This document shows, in pieces, positions 1 to 9,600 of a stretch of 64,000 nucleotides of DNA; the first letter of the stretch is position 1; each line of letters starts with the position of its first letter. A program made the translations under genes and the position numbers. This DNA comes from Bacteroidales bacterium (GTDB lineage Bacteria; Bacteroidota; Bacteroidia; Bacteroidales; UBA932). The DNA lies in NCBI GenBank assembly GCA_017615435.1, contig JAGAAF010000063.1, forward strand, positions 1 through 64,000, in the 5' to 3' direction. The notes below the pieces were generated by a model, which saw only the letters and a program-made list of their open reading frames with translations, was not told the origin of the DNA and ran no database searches.

Positions 1-900
1 TATCCTCTGGAGCATATAAATGGTAATGGAATTCAGGCCGATAACCTCTAGCGGGAAGGCCCATTTCTTCCAACCCCTGACATCTATTAGATAATAGAAC
101 AGCGCGAACAGCGCGAGCGAATAGGCCGCCACGACCAGGACGAAACTGCTGGTCCAAAGACTCTTGTTAACCGGCAGCCAGATGCTCCAGATCAGGCCGA
201 GCCCCAGAAGAACGGCGGCGCCCCCCAGCATAGACAAGGTCTTGTGGGGCCGCTCGCTGCGCACAAAGTCCCCGGCAAACTGCCCTAGCATAGCGGTGAC
301 AACAGCCGGGAGGGTACTTAGCAGACCTTCAGGATCAAAAACCTCAAAGTATAAATGTCCGGGCATCAGACAGCGGTCCACATAACCTACCAGGTTACCT
401 TCCATCGACAGCGGATCCGCGCCTGGGCGGTCGGGAGCAACTATCGTAAGCAGAAGATTGTAGCCGACAAGGATTACGGCCGCAATTATCGCCCGCGGTT
501 TCCACTCCAGGGACATATACAGCAAGGCCGCCAATGCCCACGCGATTCCGATACGGCCCAGCACGCTGTAGAAGCGCATTGACGCGAAGTTCAGGTCACA
601 GCATCCATTGTAAACCATACCCAGCGCCACCATTATAAGGGCACGGACGAGAACCTTTCCGACTGTCTTACGCTTCGAGAACGGGAAGGTCATTCCGGAG
701 ATGAACAGGAAAAGCGGGAAAATCGTGTCTAAAAGCGTCAGACCGTTCCAAGCCGCGTGCTCCATCTGCCGCGCGAGCCAGAAGTGTTCGCCTCCCGGCC
801 ACAGGCAGCAGACATCGTAGAGCATCCACCCGAAGCCCATTATCAGAAGCATATCGAAGCCCCTCAGGGCGTCCAGCGATTTTAGTCTGTTACTTTCCAT
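1..900 (-). CDS. Membrane acyltransferase, heparan-glucosaminide N-acetyltransferase-like (partial, 3' end off window)
   Basis: The first 300 codons are present and the gene runs off the left edge. The start is the ATG at 898-900. The protein begins with a Ser-Leu-Asp-Ala-Leu-Arg-Gly-Phe-Asp-Met motif (about residues 8-17), then a hydrophobic segment and a DTIFPLFLFISG-type second helix. This is the pattern of the COG4299/DUF5009 family, related to the lysosomal enzyme that acetylates glucosamine ends of heparan sulfate and to bacterial NagX. Several further membrane helices follow, with short polar loops. In Bacteroidales these proteins sit in the inner membrane and are thought to move acetyl groups to sugars across it. 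The true substrate cannot be read from sequence. It is divergent from the sphingolipid pair at 1009. Confidence 0.75.
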   Translation of the reverse strand, partial: MESNRLKSLDALRGFDMLLIMGFGWMLYDVCCLWPGGEHFWLARQMEHAAWNGLTLLDTIFPLFLFISGMTFPFSKRKTVGKVLVRALIMVALGMVYNGCCDLNFASMRFYSVLGRIGIAWALAALLYMSLEWKPRAIIAAVILVGYNLLLTIVAPDRPGADPLSMEGNLVGYVDRCLMPGHLYFEVFDPEGLLSTLPAVVTAMLGQFAGDFVRSERPHKTLSMLGGAAVLLGLGLIWSIWLPVNKSLWTSSFVLVVAAYSLALFALFYYLIDVRGWKKWAFPLEVIGLNSITIYMLQRI

Positions 901-912
901 ATCCTACCTTTA

Positions 913-920
913 CAAAGGTA
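913..920 (-). promoter_or_regulatory. Possible -7 box (TACCTTTG)
   Basis: Read on the minus strand this is TACCTTTG, fitting the Bacteroidetes TAnnTTTG -7 element. It lies 12 nt before the ATG of the acyltransferase gene, giving a leader of only about 7 nt. No -33 TTTG is seen at the right spacing, so the call is weak. Confidence 0.35.
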
Positions 921-958
921 GCAACTTTCCCGGAATGACCCATATTAAAAAAAGTACG

Positions 959-966
959 TATATTTG
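959..966 (+). promoter_or_regulatory. -7 box for the spt operon (TATATTTG)
   Basis: TATATTTG matches the Bacteroidetes -7 consensus TAnnTTTG and lies about 42 nt upstream of the ATG at 1009. There is no clear TTTG -33 element 19-21 nt upstream. Confidence 0.5.
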
Positions 967-1008
967 CAGCCGATTAGTTAGTTGAATACGTACTAAAAAC
1001 CTACAAAT

Positions 1009-2202
1009 ATGAAACGTCAGTTAAATGACATCTGCGCAAGGTACACAGTACCGCAGGAGGTTAAGGCAAAGGGCATCTATCCCTATTACAAGCCCATCAG
1101 TTCCGGACAAGATCCAGTTGTGACTATGGCCGACGGCCATAAGGTCCTGATGTTCGGTTCGAACTCCTATCTCGGACTTTCCGACGACCCCAGACTCAAA
1201 GAAGCTGCAATAGCAGCGGTTAAGAAATACGGCACAAGCTGCTCAGGCAGCCGTTTCCTCAACGGTACCCTCGACATCCATCAGGAACTCGAGGAGAAGC
1301 TCGCGAAGTTCGTGGGCAAGGAGGAGGCCGTAACCTATAGCACCGGTTTCCAGGTCAACCTCGGAGTGGTCAGCTGCCTCGGTTTCAAGGGCGGCTACAT
1401 CCTTCTGGACGATACGGACCACGCCTGCATCATCGACGGCAGCCGCCTCGGCTGGAGCACCGTGTACAAGTTCAAGCACAACGATATGGAGGCCCTTGAG
1501 AAGAAGCTCAAGGTCTGCGAACCCGACGCATACAAGCTCATCGTCATCGACGGTGTGTATTCTATGCTCGGCGACCTCGCCAAACTTCCGGAGATCTGCG
1601 ACCTCTGCGACAAATACGGCGCATCCGTGATGATCGACGATGCCCACGGCCTCGGCGTGTTCGGCGAGAACGGCAGCGGCACCGCGAGCCACTTCGGCCT
1701 CACGGACAAGGTGGACCTCATTATGGGCACGTTCTCCAAGAGCTTCGGCTCCCTCGGCGGCTTTATCGCCGGCGACCACGACGTGCTGAACTACATCAAG
1801 CACAACAGCCGCTCGCTCATCTTCAGCGCGTCAATGACGCCGGCCGCAACCGCCGCCGCATCGAAGGCCCTGGACATTATGATCGAGGAGCCCGAGCGCC
1901 GCGAGCATCTCTGGGACACCACACGCTATGCGTGGAAGTGCTTCCGCGAGAACGGCTTCGATATCAACCTTACCGAGTCCCCGATCATCCCTCTGATGGT
2001 GCGCGACACCATCAAGGCCCTCTCTCTCGTGGAAGAGGCCTACCGCCAGGGCGTGTTCATCACTCCGGTCATCGCGCCGGCAGTGCCCGAGAAGGATGTG
2101 CTCATCCGCTTCGCGCTGATGGCCACCCACGAGCGCTCGCACGTGGATCAGGCGGTCGAGGTCCTCACCAAGATCTTCAAGAAGTACGGCATAATCGCAT
2201 AA
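1009..2202 (+). CDS. spt: Serine palmitoyltransferase (PLP-dependent alpha-oxoamine synthase)
   Basis: This enzyme would condense L-serine with an acyl-CoA to give 3-ketosphinganine, the first step of sphingolipid synthesis. The 397 residues form a full-length alpha-oxoamine synthase: a glycine-rich N-terminal region ending in FGSNSYLGL (about 49-57), His138 in the cofactor-stacking position, a DDAHGLG motif (210-216) and the PLP lysine at about 244 in GTFSKSFGS. The family also contains BioF and KBL. The sequence resembles the Bacteroides SPT type much more than BioF, and no biotin genes are nearby. It is followed after only 4 nt by an SDR gene, which fits the next reductive step. SPT is typical of Bacteroidales. 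Confidence 0.85.
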   Translation: MKRQLNDICARYTVPQEVKAKGIYPYYKPISSGQDPVVTMADGHKVLMFGSNSYLGLSDDPRLKEAAIAAVKKYGTSCSGSRFLNGTLDIHQELEEKLAKFVGKEEAVTYSTGFQVNLGVVSCLGFKGGYILLDDTDHACIIDGSRLGWSTVYKFKHNDMEALEKKLKVCEPDAYKLIVIDGVYSMLGDLAKLPEICDLCDKYGASVMIDDAHGLGVFGENGSGTASHFGLTDKVDLIMGTFSKSFGSLGGFIAGDHDVLNYIKHNSRSLIFSASMTPAATAAASKALDIMIEEPERREHLWDTTRYAWKCFRENGFDINLTESPIIPLMVRDTIKALSLVEEAYRQGVFITPVIAPAVPEKDVLIRFALMATHERSHVDQAVEVLTKIFKKYGIIA

Positions 2203-2206
2203 GTCT

Positions 2207-3001
2207 ATGGTTATACTCATTACCGGCATTACATCGGGCTTCGGAAAGGCTATGGCCGAAAGGCTGGCTTCCGAAGGCCACAAGGTCTACGGCACTCACC
2301 GCAAAGCGAAGGAATTCATCCCCGGCGTGACCTACATCAAGGCGGAATCCACCGTCCAGGAAGAGGTCGAGGCAGCGGTAAAGCAAGTCGTGGACGCGGA
2401 AGGCGTAATAGACGTTTTCATCAACAATGCCGGTATGGGCATAGGCGGCCCGCTCGAGTTCTGCTCGATCGAAGACTGCCAGCGGCAGATGGACGTGAAC
2501 TTTATGGGTATGGTCCGCTATATCCGCGAGGTGGTGCCCGTTATGCGCAGGCAGGGCCGTGGACATATAATCTGCTTCAGTTCCATCGGAGGTCTGGTAG
2601 GACTTCCGTATCAGGGGATGTACAGCGCGTCCAAGTTCGCCATCGAAGGCTACTGCGAAGCACTGCGGCTCGAGATCCGGAAGTTCGGCATCAATGTGAC
2701 TACGATCGAGCCCGGCGATTTCGCGACCGCGTTCACGGCACAGCGCAAGAGCGTGGACAATCCGGAGGTGCACAAGGTTTACCCCGGCTACGCCAACTCG
2801 CTCGCTTCGATAGAGCACGATGAGAACAGCGGTCTGAAGCCCGAGTTCCTGGCTCGCAAAATCTCACGCATCATCAGGAAGAAGCGCCCCGGATACCATT
2901 ATATTATATCCACCTTCCTGCAGAAACTCTCCGTGTTTGCGCGCACTATCCTCCCTCCGCGCTGGTTCGCGTGGGTGATGAGCGTGTACTACAAACTCTA
3001 A
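2207..3001 (+). CDS. SDR-family oxidoreductase, candidate 3-ketosphinganine reductase
   Basis: A classical short-chain dehydrogenase of 264 residues. It has the nucleotide-binding TGITSGFG motif (6-13), NNAG at 73-76, a catalytic Ser at about 125-126, and Tyr139 and Lys143 in the YxxxK motif. The C-terminal 40 residues are basic and then hydrophobic, ending in an aromatic-rich segment that could touch the membrane. Most classical SDRs are about 250 residues. The gene starts 4 nt after the serine palmitoyltransferase stop, so the two are almost surely co-transcribed. From that context I infer reduction of 3-ketosphinganine to sphinganine. The fold is certain, the substrate is not. Confidence 0.75.
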   Translation: MVILITGITSGFGKAMAERLASEGHKVYGTHRKAKEFIPGVTYIKAESTVQEEVEAAVKQVVDAEGVIDVFINNAGMGIGGPLEFCSIEDCQRQMDVNFMGMVRYIREVVPVMRRQGRGHIICFSSIGGLVGLPYQGMYSASKFAIEGYCEALRLEIRKFGINVTTIEPGDFATAFTAQRKSVDNPEVHKVYPGYANSLASIEHDENSGLKPEFLARKISRIIRKKRPGYHYIISTFLQKLSVFARTILPPRWFAWVMSVYYKL

Positions 3002-3008
3002 TTTTTTG

Positions 3009-3016
3009 TATCTTTG
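3009..3016 (+). promoter_or_regulatory. -7 box for the sugar transporter gene (TATCTTTG)
   Basis: TATCTTTG is a perfect TAnnTTTG element just after the SDR stop codon and 20 nt before the ATG at 3037. The transporter can therefore have its own promoter despite the short 35-bp gap. Confidence 0.55.
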
Positions 3017-3036
3017 ATGGCTTTTAACACTGAATT

Positions 3037-4368
3037 ATGGCCATCAAGAAACAACTTTCCTTTGGGGAAATATTCAATCTGAACTTCGGATTTTTCGGGG
3101 TTCAGATCGCGTATGCCCTTCAGAGCGCGAACATTTCCCGCATCTTCGCCACTCTCGGCGCTGACCCTCATCAGCTCAGCTTTTTCTGGATACTCCCGCC
3201 CCTTATGGGTATGATAGTGCAGCCGCTCATCGGCAAATGGTCCGACCGGACCTGGTGCCGCCTCGGCCGCCGCAAACCGTATCTGCTGGTGGGCGCCATC
3301 ATCGCCGTTCTCGTGATGATGCTGCTTCCGAACGCAGGCAGCCTGAACCTGAGCAAGGCGTGGCTGTTCCTCGGCCTGAACGCCGCGATGTGGTTCGGCC
3401 TGTTCAGTCTTATTTTCCTCGACACTTCCATCAATATCGCTATGCAGCCGTTCAAGATGATGGTCGGCGATATGGTGAGCGAGGAGCAGAAGACACTGGC
3501 CTACAGCACCCAGAGTTTCCTCTGCAATGCGGGAAGCCTGTTCGGATACCTGTTCCCGATTTTCTTCACCTGGATCGGCCTTGCCAACACCGCTCCCGAA
3601 GGAGTCGTTCCTGACTCTGTTATCTGGAGCTTCTACATCGGCGCGGCGATTCTTATCCTCTGCGTGCTCTTCACCTTCTTCAAGGTTAAGGAACTCAACC
3701 CGCAGGAGTATGCGGAGTTCCACGGAATCGATGTCAACGCGCAGCCGGAGAAGGCCGCGGAGAATCCCGGTTTTATCAAGCTTCTCGCCAAGGCCCCGAA
3801 GACCTTCTGGACCGTCGGTCTCGTGCAGTTCTTCTGCTGGGCGGCGTTCCTCTATATGTGGACCTACACCAACGGCGCCATCGCGCGCAATGTCTGGGGA
3901 ACCGTTGATCCCGCTTCCGCCGACTATCAGGCGGCCGGCAACTGGGTGGGCGTGATCTTCGCCATCCAGGCCATCGGTTCTATGCTTTGGGCTCTGGTTC
4001 TGCCGCGCTTCAAGAGCGTCAAGGTCGCGTACACGGTGTCGCTGCTTATCGGCGCAGTTGGCTTCGCTTCGGTGTTCTTCGTGACCAACCAGTATGTCCT
4101 CTTCGGTAGTTTCCTTCTGATCGGTGCCGCCTGGGCCGCGATGCTCGCACTGCCGTTCACGCTCCTGACCAACGCCCTCGAAGGCAGCCCCTATATGGGC
4201 AGCTACCTCGGGCTCTTCAACTGCACTATCTGCCTCCCGCAGATCGTCGCCGCCGCCACCGGCGGGCTGGTCATCAGCCTCGTCGGCTCCAGCCAGCCCG
4301 CGATGTTCCTCGTCGCCGCCGGCTTCCTGGTCATCGGATCGCTCTGCGTGCGACTGATAAAGAAGTAG
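3037..4368 (+). CDS. MFS sugar transporter, SLC45/GPH-like (maltose/sucrose type)
   Basis: 443 residues with about 12 predicted membrane helices. The hydrophilic motif after helix 2, GKWSDRTWCRLGRRKPYLL (about 67-85), is the signature of the SLC45/sucrose-maltose branch of the major facilitator superfamily. The N-terminus (FGEIFNLNFGFFGVQIAYALQ) also fits this branch. It would carry a disaccharide or maltodextrin with protons across the inner membrane. Its position beside the starch genes supports maltose or maltooligosaccharides as the cargo, by inference. It ends at a strong bidirectional terminator shared with the convergent fimbrillin operon. Confidence 0.8.
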   Translation: MAIKKQLSFGEIFNLNFGFFGVQIAYALQSANISRIFATLGADPHQLSFFWILPPLMGMIVQPLIGKWSDRTWCRLGRRKPYLLVGAIIAVLVMMLLPNAGSLNLSKAWLFLGLNAAMWFGLFSLIFLDTSINIAMQPFKMMVGDMVSEEQKTLAYSTQSFLCNAGSLFGYLFPIFFTWIGLANTAPEGVVPDSVIWSFYIGAAILILCVLFTFFKVKELNPQEYAEFHGIDVNAQPEKAAENPGFIKLLAKAPKTFWTVGLVQFFCWAAFLYMWTYTNGAIARNVWGTVDPASADYQAAGNWVGVIFAIQAIGSMLWALVLPRFKSVKVAYTVSLLIGAVGFASVFFVTNQYVLFGSFLLIGAAWAAMLALPFTLLTNALEGSPYMGSYLGLFNCTICLPQIVAAATGGLVISLVGSSQPAMFLVAAGFLVIGSLCVRLIKK

Positions 4369-4387
4369 CGCTCTTTGTCCCGCCCCG

Positions 4388-4496
4388 GCGTGGCGCGTAA
4401 CGCCCTCACACACAGGCAATTAATAAAAGTCGACTCCGCGTTTTCCGGAGTCGACTTTTAGTATCTCGCTGATTACTAGCTATTTACGCGCCACGC
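4388..4496. terminator. Bidirectional terminator inside a larger palindrome
   Basis: A 14-bp perfect stem (4425-4438 with 4446-4459, starting AAAAGTCGACTCCG) with a 7-nt loop ends in T runs on both strands. It serves the convergent genes ending at 4368 and 4500. It is framed by a second, 13-bp perfect inverted repeat (GCGTGGCGCGTAA at 4388-4400, its complement at 4484-4496). A similar but less perfect arrangement occurs near 52.45-52.56 kb. Confidence 0.85.
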
Positions 4497-4499
4497 GTA

Positions 4500-5354
4500 T
4501 CAGTCGGTCACGGGTTCATAATCCAGCGCCGCTCCATCCTCCCACGACGTCACCGTGAACGAGAAGGTCGCCGCTACCGGCATTTCCGGATCTATTCCCG
4601 GTTCGAGTGTGATATCCGCACTGTACGCAAAGCCTGGTTCGAAAGTAAACGGAGCATCCAGCTCAAAGCGATAGCGGTCACCGTTCGCGGTTACCATTAT
4701 TACAGGTGCGGCTGTCTGTGGCATTACTACAGCCGCATATTTCCTGTCGGCCAGCTTATACGCCTCGACCGTTTCTTTCGGTCCGGTCAGATCCAAAGTC
4801 TGCTCTTCCAGATTCACTTTTCCTTTCATCACAACACCCTTGACTTCGACCATCTGAATGTCCGAACCACTCAACTTGTTGGTGATGTTAATCAGAATCT
4901 TGGAGAAAGGATGGTTGAATTCGAATCCGACCGTTTCAAGCGGTTTTACTGTGCTTAACGCGACTAACAGCCTATTGTGGACGTTATAATCGTGACGGCC
5001 TCCGCTTAGCAGATCATAGGACAGACTGGAGTTTGCTCCGGCCACCTTGTCAGCCTGATAAATGGCCGCGAAGGTGGTCGACTCCTTCTGATTCTTGATC
5101 CAATACATCGGCACGTCAGGATCGATAAGGTTACCACGGATGGTTCCCACCGCCGTTTCGCCGATGGGAGAGCCCGCCAAGATTCTTACCTTATCGCCGT
5201 TCTCAAAAGCTGAGTCGCTGGCTTTGGTGCTATAGGTCTTCACCGAAGCGGTGAAGAAAACCTCGTGCACAGCGATTACGGTGACTTTCTTGGAACAGGA
5301 ACACAACGCTGCGGCCGCGAGGGCGCAGAGCGCTATTTTCCGAAACCAGGACAT
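4500..5354 (-). CDS. Fimbrillin-family lipoprotein (Mfa-like)
   Basis: 284 residues with a lipoprotein signal peptide and acylation cysteine at 20 (LCSC). After the signal comes the fimbrillin-like layout: FTASVKTYSTKA..., a GDKVRIL segment, an FNHPFSKILINITN block near the middle and a C-terminal strand ending in SWEDGAALDYEPV. Such proteins are exported by the lipoprotein route and either polymerise into Mfa/Fim-type fimbriae or stay as surface adhesins. It is the last gene of an operon led by a surface amylase, 3 nt after the related gene at 5358-6626. A role in gripping starch or the cell surface is inference. Confidence 0.75.
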   Translation of the reverse strand: MSWFRKIALCALAAAALCSCSKKVTVIAVHEVFFTASVKTYSTKASDSAFENGDKVRILAGSPIGETAVGTIRGNLIDPDVPMYWIKNQKESTTFAAIYQADKVAGANSSLSYDLLSGGRHDYNVHNRLLVALSTVKPLETVGFEFNHPFSKILINITNKLSGSDIQMVEVKGVVMKGKVNLEEQTLDLTGPKETVEAYKLADRKYAAVVMPQTAAPVIMVTANGDRYRFELDAPFTFEPGFAYSADITLEPGIDPEMPVAATFSFTVTSWEDGAALDYEPVTD

Positions 5355-5357
5355 TCT

Positions 5358-6626
5358 TTATTCCGCTGCCGCTACCGAAATGCTATTCGTCGATGAATTG
5401 AAGGTGATGGTAAACTTGCCTGATGCCGAAGCGAGGCGGACATTCTTCTGGTGATCTTCATCTTCAGGATAAAGCTCATACGGGCCAGCACCGACATTCT
5501 CGGAGCCGTTATACATCTTGTAGTAAGTGCTGCCAAGCCTGATAAGGAGGCCCTTGCTTGATTCATCGTCTGCCATTGCTTCGCTGTAGTTCACAACTGC
5601 TGTCCAGGTGTTGGCTGCGGTGAGGGTCATATTATACCACTTCTCCCAAGCATTGAGAGTGCCGCCGGCAACTGCAGCAGCATCAGCGTCGGTATAGATG
5701 GTTCCGCCTATCTGATAATAGTTTCCGAGAACCGGATCGCCGACAACACCGATAGTGGTTGCCGCATTTGCCACCCAATCAGTGGTGGTAAAGCTCATAG
5801 ATCCGACTGCCACGCGCTCGAAGCTGGAGCCCCCGATAGGATCAAGAGTAACAGCTGCCGTTGCGGACTTGCCCGCCTCGAAATTGTAGGAAGCGTTGGT
5901 GATACGGAAGGTATACACCGAGTTCTGCGATGTGGTCACAACGATGTTCATATCTGCAGCTGCAGCCTGAGGCATAAGGATAAGTTCATAAGAAGTGGCG
6001 GAAGCAGCGTAAGCGGTAACGTTCGACTTCACATCCGTCAGAGTCGGGGTTGCGGGGGCAGTAGTCATATCAAGGGCCGATGCGGCGAGCTTCACATTCT
6101 GCATAACCACCGAAGCGACAGCGTCAGCTCCAAGGTTGTTGGTGATGTTGACAACTACTTTTGCAAAGGGGTGCTTGAAGTTGAATGCGACAGTACCCGG
6201 ATCCGGAGTTGCGCTCTGGACTGCCGTCATAACATTTGCGTGATAGGTATACACATCCGCGTCGCGCTGATCGGCAGGGATTGCGTACGAGCCGTTGATG
6301 GAGGCGTCATTCGCGTGAGGATAGCGAGCTACGAACTGAGAAGCATCGGTCTGACCTACTCTCCAGTAGATGGTTGATGCCGGAGTGAGCGATGATTCGC
6401 TAACTGTAGCCTCAACATTGTTCGCGCCAAGGTCGGCTGCGTAGATGCCCACGGTAGAGCATCCCACCTCGCCGAGACCAAGGGTTGCGGATTTAAGTGT
6501 GTACGAGCCCAGGTTGGACACAGTGAATTTTACGGCCTTAGGACCCTGATCGGCAGTAAGGTCTGACTTGTTGCAGGAGCAGAGTAATGCGGCTGCCGCT
6601 GCGAAAACGAATAAGATCTTTTTCAT
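5358..6626 (-). CDS. Fimbrillin-family lipoprotein with extra C-terminal beta domain
   Basis: 422 residues with lipoprotein cysteine at about 18 (LCSCNKSD). Residues up to about 285 show the same fimbrillin-like plan as the downstream neighbour, including FNFKHPFAKVVVNITNNLG. Residues about 290-422 form an added domain (WEKWYNMTL..., GLLIRLGSTYYKMYNG) that looks like the beta-sandwich starch-binding modules of SusE/SusF proteins; this resemblance is by eye only. It lies 21 nt after the GH13 gene and 3 nt before the next fimbrillin gene. The protein could be an adhesin or a surface glycan-binding protein of the starch system. Confidence 0.65.
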   Translation of the reverse strand: MKKILFVFAAAAALLCSCNKSDLTADQGPKAVKFTVSNLGSYTLKSATLGLGEVGCSTVGIYAADLGANNVEATVSESSLTPASTIYWRVGQTDASQFVARYPHANDASINGSYAIPADQRDADVYTYHANVMTAVQSATPDPGTVAFNFKHPFAKVVVNITNNLGADAVASVVMQNVKLAASALDMTTAPATPTLTDVKSNVTAYAASATSYELILMPQAAAADMNIVVTTSQNSVYTFRITNASYNFEAGKSATAAVTLDPIGGSSFERVAVGSMSFTTTDWVANAATTIGVVGDPVLGNYYQIGGTIYTDADAAAVAGGTLNAWEKWYNMTLTAANTWTAVVNYSEAMADDESSKGLLIRLGSTYYKMYNGSENVGAGPYELYPEDEDHQKNVRLASASGKFTITFNSSTNSISVAAAE

Positions 6627-6647
6627 AATGATATAATTGTTATTTGA

Positions 6648-9600
6648 TTAATTCAAAGCAAAAACCACCGAGCTGTAAGGCGGGAGGGAGACGATGTTGC
6701 CGTCCTGGTTGGCGCTGACGGTCACGCGACCGTTGCAGACAAGAATGGTTTCGTTGGTGGCGTTCTCGCCCGGCCAGCGCTGGACGTTCTGCGTGTAGCC
6801 GGAGAAGTTGTGCAGCACGAGCACGACCTTGCCGTTGTCCACGCATTCGTGCAGATACCAGCCGGCGACCTTGCCGTCGTAACCGCCCATCGTGCGCTCG
6901 TCGGGCTCCGGCCAACCGTTGGCGAGAGCCGGGTTGATGTTGCGGGCGTAGCCGAAGTGGCGGTAGAGCGTCAGCAGCGAGGTTTCATCGGCCGCCTGGG
7001 CCTCCACGCTGATGGACGGCTTGAGCATATTCCAGTCCACCTTGTTCGACACGCCCTTGCTGGCCGCGCTCGATTTGGACTCCGTCCACAATATCGGCGT
7101 GCGGACATATTCGTCGCCGCCGGACTTGTTGCCCCAATAGCCGAGTTCCTCGCCCTGATAGACGAACGGGCGTCCGGCCGAGGTCAGCAGGACCGCCGCG
7201 GCGAGACGGATCTTCGGTTTGTAGTTACCCAGCGACGTGGCCGTGCGGTCTTCGTCGTGGTTGGCAAGTTTCGGGGTCGCGATTGCGCTTTCACGCACGC
7301 CCCTATGGCCCTCCCAGCGGAACTTGAGCGAGCCGGGGAAGTTCTGGTCATAGCCGGCCGCATATATGGTCTCGGAGTTGAGGCAATTGCGCAGGTCCCA
7401 CCAGAACTGGAACTCGAAGAGCGCCGGAAGACCGGAGTAGAACGGTCTGCACTGGCCTTCGCCGCTCAGCACCTCGCCGACCATAAAGATGTTTTCGTCG
7501 CCCACGCCGGCCAGATCTGCACGTGCAGATGCATTGGCCTTGTAGATAGCGTTCGAAGCGTTGTAGAACTTGCGCCAGAACTCGGGGTTCTCCGCGCCGC
7601 CTTCATCGGCGTAGATATGCTTCACTGCATCCAGACGGAATCCGTCCACACCCATCTTCAGCCACTTCTCGACTCCGACCATAATAGCCTTGAAAGCATC
7701 GGAGTTCTCGCAAGAAGACGCCGGGCCGTAGTTGAAGTCCACGAACGAGCCCGTGCCGAATTCGGAGTAGTAGTAATAGATTTCTCCGCCGGGCATCACG
7801 ATGCTCTGGACCTTCTGAGGGTCGTCGTCGGAGTAGAGGGTATGCGGCTCGCCCAGTTTCATCTGGTCGCCCGCTTTGTTGAAGCCCCACTTGGTCTTCC
7901 CATCCCACTTATCCTGATTGGTAGTGCGGACAAGGCAGCCCCAGGAGCTGTTGTAATCGAGAGTAAGAGTGTATTTGTTCGCACCGTCGTCCACGAACTG
8001 CGAATACGTGCCCGCGCCCCAGTAGAGGTAGCGCGCCGGATTGTTGCGCGTGCCGGACGTGGTCACGGCTGCAGTCGTTTCGGTAACGGTCATCTTCGGC
8101 GCCGATGCGTCGGTCCAGTCGAGATCCACTTTGTAGCGCTTCTGGCCCCTGCCGCCTATGTTAACGGGGAACCACTTGTACGTGTTGTACCCATAGCTGG
8201 ACGGGACCTGCGCGATTCTGCCGGCCGACACGTCCGCGGCGGGATCCTTCGAAAGCGAGAAATAATTCCAGTAGGCGCTTTCCGGCCCCTTGTCGAGCAC
8301 GTCGAGGAACCACTTGCTCTGATCGCCGGCGTGATTCATCACATAGTCCATATAAATACGGATATTGTGCTCGTGAGCCGTCTTTATCAGGTTCTTGAAG
8401 TCCGCCTCGGTGCCGTAACGTGGATTGACGGTCTCATAATCGGTGACGTCATAGCCGTGGTAGCTCTGCGCAGGCTGCACCGGGCTGAGCCATAGAGCCG
8501 TCACGCCCAGCTTGTCGAAATAATCCATACTCTGCGCAAGGCCGTTGAAATCGCCCCAGCCGTCGCCGTCGGTATCCTTGAAGCTGAAGACGTTCACCTG
8601 ATAGGTGAGTCCGGAGTGCTTGTCGGCCGCCGCGATGGACGCGTTGTACACGCCGCCCACATAGTAATCCGGCCTGCCGTCGTTTTCGTGCGTCCAAGTC
8701 GAGCCGGCCGCCAGCACATACGCGATCTTATTCTCCACGCACAGATATATGTCGTACGTGCCCGAAGCCGCTACCGTCATATTGCCGGCGCCCGAAGCGA
8801 GGCTGATCTTACTGTCCACGGCCACGTTCGTCGCGCCCGTTTCGCTATACTCGCCGCAGCCGAGATTGACGTCCCAACCGCGATTCTGGCGGAACTTGAA
8901 CTGCTCGCCTGCGGCTATGCTCACCTCTCGCGCGACCTCCCAATAACCTTCCGTGTCCATAGGGAAATCGTAGTCCCAGCCCGTGTTGCCCAGCGTGCCT
9001 ATGATCGTCCAACTGCTGGAGCCGAACTTCATCTCGACCGGCTCTATGCCCTTGCCCGTCACGCCCGGATCGGAAGGATCTTCCACCTGCTTGACCGTCG
9101 TACCGTCCCACGTGAAGTAAAGCGTGTTCATAATGGTCAGGTCGCTCCACAGGGGCTCCTTTTCGTTCTGCGCGGGGTGCTGCGCGGATCCGTTGTTATT
9201 CAGGATGAGGTTGACGTTGCCCACTCCGTTGAAGCCCGACGCCTCCCAGTAGGTCCACGTATAATCGCCGATCTGCTTGGTGCCGGATGCGTATGTGCCC
9301 GGCCAGCCGCCGTAGGGCTGAAGCTCGCCCGAACCGACATAGGCATACATATACGGTTTCGTCCACGTCGAATTGTTCAGCACGTAGATGCGGACGTTCT
9401 CCGTCTTCTCGCTCGAGGGCACCGCATCGCCGTGGGCGAAGGTCGCTCCCGCCTCCTCCACATAGAGGAGGCTATAGGTCGGATGGACGTAGAGATCGTA
9501 CGTTCCCGCCGCGAGTTTGATGTTGCCGCCGTTTTCAGCGAGGGTGTAGCGCACGTCCACGGCCGGCTGTTTCGCTCCCGCGCCGAGGTTTGTCGCCCAT

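Noticed and set aside
1009..2202. 8-amino-7-oxononanoate synthase (BioF) or glycine C-acetyltransferase
   Set aside because: No biotin or threonine-catabolism genes nearby; the sequence and SDR partner fit serine palmitoyltransferase better, though the fold is shared.
2998..4419. 473-codon minus-strand frame opposite the MFS transporter
   Set aside because: The product is charged and repetitive, antisense to a convincing transporter, and passes through its terminator region.
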